Below, in pieces: positions 59,601-64,000 of a stretch of DNA of 64,000 nt (its first letter is position 1; each line of letters starts with the position of its first letter). The stretch is taken from the NCBI GenBank assembly GCA_965207805.1, contig OZ242312.1, forward strand, positions 2,418,001 to 2,482,000, written 5' to 3'. Under the pieces are notes generated by a model. The model did no database searches. It was not told the origin of the DNA and saw only the letters and a program-made list of their open reading frames with translations. The stretch is from Palauibacter sp965207805 (GTDB lineage: Bacteria; Gemmatimonadota; Gemmatimonadetes; Palauibacterales; Palauibacteraceae). Made by a program: the position numbers and the translations under genes.

Positions 59601-59854
59601 GTGGCGGCCGCAACGAGACGCTCGACGAACTCGCCGCGGAGCTGGACGAACTCGATGCCCGCGTGAGCGACGCGGAGGGCAGCTATCCGCGCCCCATGCT
59701 CCTCAGCCAGCTCAACTATCTCGCCGGCATGACCGGGCGGGCCGACCAGGCGCCGGGCGCCGACGCCTACGAGCGGCACGCGGAACTCCGGGAGGAAGTG
59801 CAAGCCGTGAGCGAATGGCTGCAGGCATTGGTGCGACGCCTGACCGCCACATGA
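56675..59854 (+). CDS. Secreted VPS10/sortilin-like BNR-repeat protein
   Basis: 1059 residues with a signal peptide (APLAAVAALAWPLAAQ). Most of the protein is BNR/Asp-box repeats of the type S-x-D-x-G-x-T-W: KTTNYGMTWENIS, KSTDAGETWDHVG, RSSNGGLDWERI, KTTDGGDTWRRI, RSDDAGETWELIN, KSTDGGRTFSTI, LDGGQTWSPV, RTMDGGRTWERI, LDDGESWENV, RTDDAGETWTRL, FDDGATWQSF. About eleven blades suggest a ten-bladed sortilin-like propeller. The C-terminal 250 residues are beta-rich, then a coiled-coil-like helix (REVADGIDDLRERIAEARA). Such proteins are numerous in Gemmatimonadota (from memory); the function is unknown. AGGAG precedes the ATG. Confidence 0.9.
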   Translation: MRFPVPMTGTRTVLAPLAAVAALAWPLAAQDGASAGELPAGVRNPAPAADTVDPSLFGGLSFRFVGPSRGGRVTAVEGHRSHPHTFYQGATGGGVWKTTNYGMTWENISDGYFRSPSIGHIEVADSDPNVIYVGTGSDGIRSNIIIGKGIHKSTDAGETWDHVGLEDAGQVPSVKAHPDNPDLVYAAAMGNPFINNETRGVYRSSNGGLDWERILFTSDSVGAVDLEFHPADPDVIYAAMWRAQRHPWSIISGASDEDGIWKTTDGGDTWRRITAGLPDGLIGKVDFSVSPDMPDRVYALVEAPEPIEGLYRSDDAGETWELINDDPRNQLMHRPFYFTNVIADPTDGDVLYVLNLSTWKSTDGGRTFSTIPNVHGDDHDLWINPDDPRIMVHGSDGGGVVTLDGGQTWSPVNNQPTAELYQVDVDDRFPYWLYAGQQDDAFTVAVPSRQPSLSAPGGPDAYWRSPGGCETGPAVPKPGDPDVVYANCKGRFGVYNQRTGQEQQYYVGAVNMYGTNPANLPYRFQRVVPIEVSPHDPNLVYHGSQYVHRTMDGGRTWERISPDLTAFPPERQMVSGGPITRDATGEEHYSTLYVIEASPHDPDVIWTGANDGPVYVTLDDGESWENVTPADMPPEGRINSIDISRHNPDKVYVAGYRFLLGDFQPYVYRTDDAGETWTRLTDGTNGIPADVPVRVVREDPDREGLLYAGTEFGLFISFDDGATWQSFQLDLPLTPVTDIEVYRQDLALSTMGRGFWVLDDVTPLHEIGADGSVAEGGGAHLFEGRPQYRTRPGRNSGFEWASNTARPDYRGAGADISYWISPDLGPDETVRIEILDEGGEVIRSYASGGGGGAARAGGPAMQRMAPRGGAMRGVSSAPGMHRLRWDLRSQGEGRGGPVVPPGEYTVRLSAGDVTAETGLELRIDPRVAAEGVTVADLEEQYRFNLAVRETQAEAREVADGIDDLRERIAEARADAGGGRNETLDELAAELDELDARVSDAEGSYPRPMLLSQLNYLAGMTGRADQAPGADAYERHAELREEVQAVSEWLQALVRRLTAT

Positions 59855-59893
59855 CCTTGCATCGAGGCTGAACAGCCGAGGGGACGGTAGCGC

Positions 59894-60754
59894 GTGGTCG
59901 ACATCAATCTCATCGCGCACCCGCTGAGGGGTACGCCCTTCGGCGCCGCGCTCGACCTGTGCCTGATCCTCGCCGCGCTGGTCTGGCTCTTGGGCGTCGT
60001 CACGCGCGAGTTCTCGTGGATCGACCGCCTGTGGTCGATATGCCCGGCCGCGTACTGCCTCATCGTGGCCTTCGGGACGGACTTCGCGTCGCCCCGCGTG
60101 AACCTCATGACCGCCCTCGTCGTCCTCTGGGGCGCACGTCTGACCTTCAACTTCGCGCGCAAGGGCGGATACCAGCCGGGCGGCGAGGATTACCGCTGGG
60201 CCACCGTTCGGGAGAAGACGGGACCCGTTGGCATACAGGTCCTCAACCTCACGTTCATCAGCTTCGGGCAGATGCTGCTCATCTGGTGGTTCACCTCCCC
60301 GGTGCACCAGGCGGCCGTGTGGAGCGAGACGCCGCTGGGTTGGCTGGATTTTCTCACAGCCGCGGTGTTCCTCGTGCTCTTCGTCGGCGAGGCCGTGGCC
60401 GACGAGCAGATGTGGCGCTTCCAGCAGGGCAAGAAACGGCGCATCGCGGCCGGCGAAGACGTGGCACAGCCGTTCATGACCTCCGGGCTGTTCCGCTACT
60501 GCCGCCATCCCAACTTCTTCTGCGAGTTGGGCATGTGGTGGGTGTTCTACCTGTTCGCCGTCTCGGCTTCCGGCCAATGGCTCCACTGGACGGGACTCGG
60601 CTTCATCCTGCTCACGGCGCTGATCATTCCGTCCATGCGCCTCACCGAATCCATCTCCGCGTCGAAATACCCGATGTATCGCGACTATCAGGCCACTACG
60701 CCGGCGCTGATCCCTGGACTCCGCCGTGGGACCGCGCGCCGGCTGCCGACGTAG
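59894..60754 (+). CDS. DUF1295 membrane protein, steroid 5-alpha-reductase-like
   Basis: 286 residues from a GTG at 59894. Six to seven membrane segments (GAALDLCLILAALVWLLGVV, LWSICPAAYCLIVAF, LMTALVVLWGARLTFNF, LTFISFGQMLLIWWFT, LDFLTAAVFLVLFVGEAVAD, FCELGMWWVFYLFAVSAS, GLGFILLTALIIPSMRL). The C-terminal half has the reductase signature FRYCRHPNFFCELGMWWVFYL and a final YPMYRDYQATTPALIPGL. This fits DUF1295 (PF06966), related to steroid reductases that use NADPH; bacterial substrates are unknown. It lies 39 bp after the VPS10-type gene. Confidence 0.9.
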   Translation: MVDINLIAHPLRGTPFGAALDLCLILAALVWLLGVVTREFSWIDRLWSICPAAYCLIVAFGTDFASPRVNLMTALVVLWGARLTFNFARKGGYQPGGEDYRWATVREKTGPVGIQVLNLTFISFGQMLLIWWFTSPVHQAAVWSETPLGWLDFLTAAVFLVLFVGEAVADEQMWRFQQGKKRRIAAGEDVAQPFMTSGLFRYCRHPNFFCELGMWWVFYLFAVSASGQWLHWTGLGFILLTALIIPSMRLTESISASKYPMYRDYQATTPALIPGLRRGTARRLPT

Positions 60755-60795
60755 CGGATCGCCGCCCGACCGGTCGCGGGCTCGCAGGGGCGACT

Positions 60796-60824
60796 CCGGG
60801 GCCGGCGGGCAACCGTGGCCCCGG
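60796..60824. terminator. Hairpin between the DUF1295 and propeller genes
   Basis: CCGGGGCC (60796-60803) pairs perfectly with GGCCCCGG (60817-60824) across a 13-base loop. It lies about 40 bases after the DUF1295 stop and about 60 before the next start. It could be a terminator or a leader structure; no T-run is present. Confidence 0.4.
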
Positions 60825-60881
60825 TCTCCACTGTCACAGGCGGCGTCAGGTCGGTCGCCTGCTTCCACTGGAGGGAACCTC

Positions 60882-62195
60882 GTGCACAAGGCCCGCTGCC
60901 GTACGCGTCATCTCGTCCTGATCGCGCTCCCGTTTGCGGCCGTGAGCTGCGGAGGGGACGCCGGGCCGTCCGCCGCGGGGCTCGACAGCCCCGACATCTC
61001 CCTCGCGCCCAGCGTGGAGGAGGTGTACACCGTCGGCGTGCTCGACGGGGCCGCGTGGGAGATGTTCGGAAGCCTCGCGGGCGTCGCTTTTGGGGACGAT
61101 GGCTCGCTCTTCATCCTCGATAATGACGCCGGCCACGTCGTCGTTGTCGACCCGAGCGGCGAGTTCGTGCGGACGATTTCGAACAAGGGCGAGGGCCCCG
61201 GGGAACTCAGCCAGGCGACGGGATTGGCGGTGCTCGATGATGGGCGGATCGCCGTCAACGACATGGGTCGCGGCATACAGGTCTTCAGCCCCGACGGTGC
61301 ATCGTTCCAGGAGGCCGGTTTCACGTTCCAGACCGGGATGCCGGGGCCTCAAATGTATGCGATGCCGGATCACAGCCTCCTCTCCGCAGGGCTCCTGGGC
61401 GGATCTCTCGCCGCACTCATGGGAGGAGGCGAGGAAGAGGAACCGGCGGGTCGGCCCATCGGCCGGTTCCGGCTCGACGGAACGCAGGAGGACTTCTACA
61501 CCGCGTGGGCGCGGCCGCCCGTCGAGGAGACGGAGACGGAGACCGGCAACATTCGGATGGTCATGACGGGGTTGGAGGCCTTCTCCCTCCCCCTGAGCCT
61601 CGGCGTCTTCCGGGATGGGCGCATCGCCCTCGCGGACTCGGTCGGCTACCGGATCAAGATCCTCGACCTCTCGGGCCAGGTGGTGGGCACGCTCGAACGG
61701 CCGATCCCCCCCGTCGCCGTGACCGGCGGCATCCAGGACGCGGAGCGTGAGCACCGGCTTGCGGCGCTGGCGGAAGGCCGGAGCGGAGGCGGAGGCGGCA
61801 GCTTCGTCGTGACGAGCATCGCGATCGGCGGAGCCGCCGGCCGCGGCGGGTCCATCGGTCCCGATTCGGAGGCGATGCGCCGCATGCGCGAAGATCGGAT
61901 CGAAAACATGACCTTCCCGGACGAAATCCCTGTCATCTCGAGTCTGGCCGTGGACCGGAGCGACCGCATCTGGGTCCAGCGCTCCGCCCTGCCGGGAGAG
62001 ACCGGTCCCACGGACATTCTCACGGCGGACGGGCAGTACTTCGGCACCATCGCCCCGGATGGACTCCGCATTCCGGCCGCGTTCGGGCCGGACGGCCTGC
62101 TGGCCTACATCGAACGGGACGAATTCGACATTCCGCGCGTCCGTGTCGTCCGCCTCGTGGACGACCAAATGCTGGAGACCGCCGAAAGCGACTGA
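60882..62195 (+). CDS. Six-bladed beta-propeller lipoprotein (NHL/6-bladed type)
   Basis: 437 residues from the GTG at 60882 with GGAGGG 5 bases upstream; the open frame before it has no homology. The signal LVLIALPFAAVSC is a lipobox. NHL-like blades follow: LAGVAFGDDGSLFILDNDAGHVVVVDPSGEFVRTISNKGEGPGEL, LAVLDDGRIAVNDMGRGIQVFSPDG, LGVFRDGRIALADSVGYRIKILDLSG, LAVDRSDRIWVQRS. An insert between blades (EEEEPAGRP and a Gly-rich GRSGGGGGS stretch) looks flexible. This is the common 6-bladed propeller lipoprotein of Bacteroidota and Gemmatimonadota, role unknown. Confidence 0.85.
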   Translation: MHKARCRTRHLVLIALPFAAVSCGGDAGPSAAGLDSPDISLAPSVEEVYTVGVLDGAAWEMFGSLAGVAFGDDGSLFILDNDAGHVVVVDPSGEFVRTISNKGEGPGELSQATGLAVLDDGRIAVNDMGRGIQVFSPDGASFQEAGFTFQTGMPGPQMYAMPDHSLLSAGLLGGSLAALMGGGEEEEPAGRPIGRFRLDGTQEDFYTAWARPPVEETETETGNIRMVMTGLEAFSLPLSLGVFRDGRIALADSVGYRIKILDLSGQVVGTLERPIPPVAVTGGIQDAEREHRLAALAEGRSGGGGGSFVVTSIAIGGAAGRGGSIGPDSEAMRRMREDRIENMTFPDEIPVISSLAVDRSDRIWVQRSALPGETGPTDILTADGQYFGTIAPDGLRIPAAFGPDGLLAYIERDEFDIPRVRVVRLVDDQMLETAESD

Positions 62196-62201
62196 CCGAA
62201 C

Positions 62202-62221
62202 GACGTTCCCGCGGGAACGTC
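62202..62221. terminator. Perfect 20-bp palindrome at a convergent junction
   Basis: GACGTTCCCGCGGGAACGTC is fully self-complementary with no spacer. It lies 7 bases after the propeller gene stop and 32 bases before the end of the convergent DoxX gene. In RNA it would fold with a small effective loop and could terminate both transcripts; in DNA it could equally be a dimeric protein site. Confidence 0.5.
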
Positions 62222-62252
62222 CACGCCGGCCCCGAACGGGCCTCAGCCCGGT

Positions 62253-62594
62253 CTAGCGCGACTTTTTCGCTACGAAGAGCGCGAGCAGCAGCGCCACGGC
62301 CGGAACTGCGGCCTGCGCCGCCGCCCCCGCCCTCACGAGGGTGTAGATCGCGCCCGCCATGATCGGGACTACGACGACAGCCGCCAGGAACCGCGTCGGA
62401 CGTCTCAGGAACCCGACCCCGGCCAGCGCCTCCACGACGCCGATCAGGTACTGGAACCACGCCGGGTAGCCCCACACCGCAAACTGGTCGACCATCATCC
62501 CGGCGATCTTCATCCCGCCGTTCAGAAGGAAGAGCAGCGCGAGCAGAATCGACGCCACGTTGACGGCCCTGCCTGCGTTTCCGTTGTCCGCCAC
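62253..62594 (-). CDS. DoxX-family small membrane protein
   Basis: 113 residues from the GTG at 62594, with AGGAGG 6 bases upstream. Four membrane segments: VASILLALLFLLNGGMKI, WFQYLIGVVEALAGVGFL, FLAAVVVVPIMAGAIYTLV and AAVPAVALLLALFV. The motif FLNGGMKIAG (usually F-x-x-G-x-x-K-L) and YLIGVVEALAGVGFL are those of DoxX/DoxX-like proteins, which act near respiratory or thiol redox enzymes in some bacteria. The Lys pair at the end (AKKSR) faces the cytoplasm. Single gene. Confidence 0.85.
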   Translation of the reverse strand: MADNGNAGRAVNVASILLALLFLLNGGMKIAGMMVDQFAVWGYPAWFQYLIGVVEALAGVGFLRRPTRFLAAVVVVPIMAGAIYTLVRAGAAAQAAVPAVALLLALFVAKKSR

Positions 62595-62645
62595 TGAAGC
62601 CTCCTCGCGTTACGGGTACCTGGTCCGGCTCCTCGTCGATCTCTG

Positions 62646-62663
62646 AACCTTGGTCCAACCTTG
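62646..62663. promoter_or_regulatory. Direct repeat upstream of the DoxX gene
   Basis: AACCTTG occurs at 62646-62652 and again at 62657-62663, an 11-bp period, about 50 bases upstream of the DoxX start (CAAGGTT twice on the coding strand). The helical phasing fits a tandem regulator site. Chance cannot be excluded. Confidence 0.25.
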
Positions 62664-62698
62664 ACCTGTGGCCAGACCGCCGCCTTCCAGCCTGCGGG

Positions 62699-63514
62699 TT
62701 ACCGAGTCTCGTCCGCGGCGCGGCGCGCGATTCTCGCGCCGAAGTTCTGCGCGCGGCGGGTGGAGCGCTCGCAGCGCAGGAAGCGCGCCCCGTCGTCCGG
62801 CTCCCCCTCTCTTCGGTCGTCGTTCGTCGCGGCGACGTGGCCCGAAACGAGCGAGTCCGCCAACGATTCGGCCGCGGCCAGCCGCAGGCCGAGCCACCTG
62901 AGGAGAAGGTCCGGGTCCTCCGGGGCTCGCGGCGAGTCCCCGGCCAGCCACTCGTCCCGGATCGCCTCCCACTCCATCCACAGGGTCTCTCCCCAGCCCT
63001 CGTTGCAGGCGGCGATAACCGCGTCGCTCAAGGCCCCGCGCTCGTGCTGCCCCGGCGTTCCATCCCGCTGAAGAAGGCCGGCGAGGAAGCCCGCCATGAT
63101 CCAGTATCGATGAGCGTCGCCGTCCTCACGCGCTCGCCGCGACTCGTTGAGGACGGCGAGGAACTGCAGATAGCCCGCATCCCAGTCGAACGCATCCTCC
63201 CCCGAAACGCCGTCAGCGGCGTCGTCGCCCGATCGCAACCTCCATTCGACGACGCTCCGGACCTGACGGATCCCGTCCAGGTCTTCCTCCTCGATCGCGT
63301 CGGAGATCTCATCGAAGAGCGCCCCGGAGTCGGTCCCCGCAAAATGACTGGAAAACGCGATCCCGCCCGCTTCTCCGAGGCGGAAGGTCCCCTGCTGCTC
63401 CGCATTGTGGTCTTGCGGCTCCTCCGGGGACTCCCGCTGCAGGCAAAAGATCGCCTCGTCCAGCGCCTTCAGGACCTTCCGGTAGGCGGATCGCTGCCGC
63501 TCGGCGTCGTCCAT
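62699..63514 (-). CDS. Hypothetical protein, mostly helical, acidic
   Basis: 271 residues that I do not recognise. The N-terminal third is charged (ERQRSAYRKVLKALDEAIFCLQ, then SPEEPQDHNAEQQG); the middle is acidic (FDEISDAIEEEDLDGIRQ); a hydrophobic helix RYWIMAGFLAGLLQ lies near residue 145. The rest is amphipathic helices with many Trp (GWGETLWMEWEAIRDEWLAG). The C-terminus is basic (RSTRRAQNFGARIARRAADE). No signal peptide or catalytic motif is evident. It follows the cyclase gene with a 22-bp gap on the same strand, so the two may be co-transcribed. Codon use looks like the neighbours. Confidence 0.6.
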   Translation of the reverse strand: MDDAERQRSAYRKVLKALDEAIFCLQRESPEEPQDHNAEQQGTFRLGEAGGIAFSSHFAGTDSGALFDEISDAIEEEDLDGIRQVRSVVEWRLRSGDDAADGVSGEDAFDWDAGYLQFLAVLNESRRAREDGDAHRYWIMAGFLAGLLQRDGTPGQHERGALSDAVIAACNEGWGETLWMEWEAIRDEWLAGDSPRAPEDPDLLLRWLGLRLAAAESLADSLVSGHVAATNDDRREGEPDDGARFLRCERSTRRAQNFGARIARRAADETR

Positions 63515-63536
63515 CCCGCGCTCCCTTCCCCGCTCG

Positions 63537-64000
63537 CTACGCCGGGACCAGCGCGATCACGCGCAGCGGGCTCCCGCTCCCATCCACGATCTTGAGCGGG
63601 GCGGCGATCGCCACGGCACCCGTCGGGGGCAACCGGTCGAGGTTGCACAGGCTCGCGAGGCCGAACCTCCCCGCCCCGTGCATGATCCCGTGGTTCGGGA
63701 ACGGCGGATCGAACCCTCCCGCCTGACCCGCATCGGTGCCGACCGTCTCCACTCCGACCCCGAGCACCGCGCGGTCGTGGGCCAGCAGCGCCGAAGTCTC
63801 CTGGTGAAAACCCGGCGAGTGCGGGCCGTCTTCCGACACGTTGAGAAACGCCTCCTTCCCTTCCCTCCGGCTCCACCCGGTGCGCAGAAAGACCCAGGCG
63901 CCCTCGGGCACCCGTCCGTGCTCCGCCTCCCACGCCTCGAGCCCGGCGGGCGTGAGAAGGAAATCGGGATCCGCCTCCACCTCCGCCTCCACGTCGATGA
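63537..64000 (-). CDS. Cyclase family protein, kynurenine formamidase-like (5' part outside window)
   Basis: The 5' part lies beyond the window end; the visible 154 or so codons are the C-terminal portion. Family pattern: residues IDV at the edge, then a conserved FLLTPAGLEAWEAEHGRVPEGAWVFLRTGW, GFHQETSALLAHDRAVLGVGVETVGTDAG, FPNHGIMHGAGRFGLASLCNLDRLP and APLKIVDGSGSPLRVIALV. This is the cyclase/Arylformamidase (PF04199) family, zinc-dependent hydrolases that include kynurenine formamidase and isatin hydrolase. The HxGTHxDxPxH metal motif would be in the missing part. Confidence 0.85.
   Translation of the reverse strand, partial: IDVEAEVEADPDFLLTPAGLEAWEAEHGRVPEGAWVFLRTGWSRREGKEAFLNVSEDGPHSPGFHQETSALLAHDRAVLGVGVETVGTDAGQAGGFDPPFPNHGIMHGAGRFGLASLCNLDRLPPTGAVAIAAPLKIVDGSGSPLRVIALVPA

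Overview
The window is GC-rich throughout (by eye about two thirds G+C), bacterial, Gram-negative and densely coded. Outer-membrane barrels, a TonB-dependent receptor with its HmuY-type lipoprotein, many lipobox signal peptides, a beta-propeller/sortilin-type exoprotein, a free-standing carboxypeptidase-regulatory/plug-type protein and clusters of exported amidohydrolases together resemble Gemmatimonadota. That assignment is an inference from gene content; no rRNA or marker gene is present. I see no rRNA, tRNA, CRISPR array, insertion sequence, phage gene or transcription factor. No gap without a gene exceeds 300 bases; the largest are 7411-7642 (holding one possible 20-residue ORF) and 36116-36333 (a divergent promoter region).

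Layout. 1-2.8 kb: a serine beta-lactamase-fold hydrolase (5' end cut off) and a MTOX/MSOX-type flavoenzyme. 2.7-7.4 kb: a heavy-metal RND efflux pair (lipoprotein adaptor plus CzcA/CusA-type pump) on the minus strand. 7.6-10.9 kb: signal peptidase I and a large outer-membrane barrel protein. 11-15.6 kb: a methyltransferase, small membrane proteins, a DUF6265-like protein, a plug-like secreted protein, OsmC and an M20 deacylase. 15.6-19.9 kb (minus strand): an iron-regulated operon with a 17/19 Fur box, encoding a CbiX-like chelatase lipoprotein, a HmuY-like lipoprotein and a TonB-dependent receptor. 20-24 kb: a coupled operon of a PQQ dehydrogenase, a short-chain dehydrogenase and a seven-repeat VCBS/FG-GAP propeller. 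24.1-26.5 kb: RecQ and a sulfotransferase. 26.7-31.6 kb: a TPR-TlpA lipoprotein, the YdbT/YdbS PH-domain pair and an ArfB-like rescue factor. 31.6-36.1 kb: three amidohydrolases chained by ATGA overlaps.

36.3-40.9 kb is the most interesting part. A thioredoxin-fold protein overlaps by ATGA a gene that looks truncated at a TGA but continues in frame through a U-G-S-C motif, with a bacterial SECIS hairpin just after the TGA. I read it as a UGSC-family selenoprotein of 181 residues. A Tat-exported PLP enzyme and a GcvT/DmdA-like protein follow on the same strand.

40.9-64 kb: an AHSA1-type protein, a TolB-like propeller, NudC, a HAD hydrolase, an alpha/beta hydrolase, a nitrilase, YedK, a DUF481 barrel, an AbgB-like M20 hydrolase, an MscS-type protein, the two aconitase X subunits with a divergent Asp/Glu racemase, a CapA-like protein, a D-aminoacylase, a VPS10/BNR protein, a DUF1295 protein, a six-bladed propeller lipoprotein, a DoxX protein, an unknown protein and the end of a cyclase/kynurenine formamidase.

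Two features recur. Same-strand neighbours often overlap by 4 bp (ATGA/GTGA), which implies translational coupling. Convergent pairs mostly end in short GC-rich hairpins, several of which carry both stop codons in their arms.
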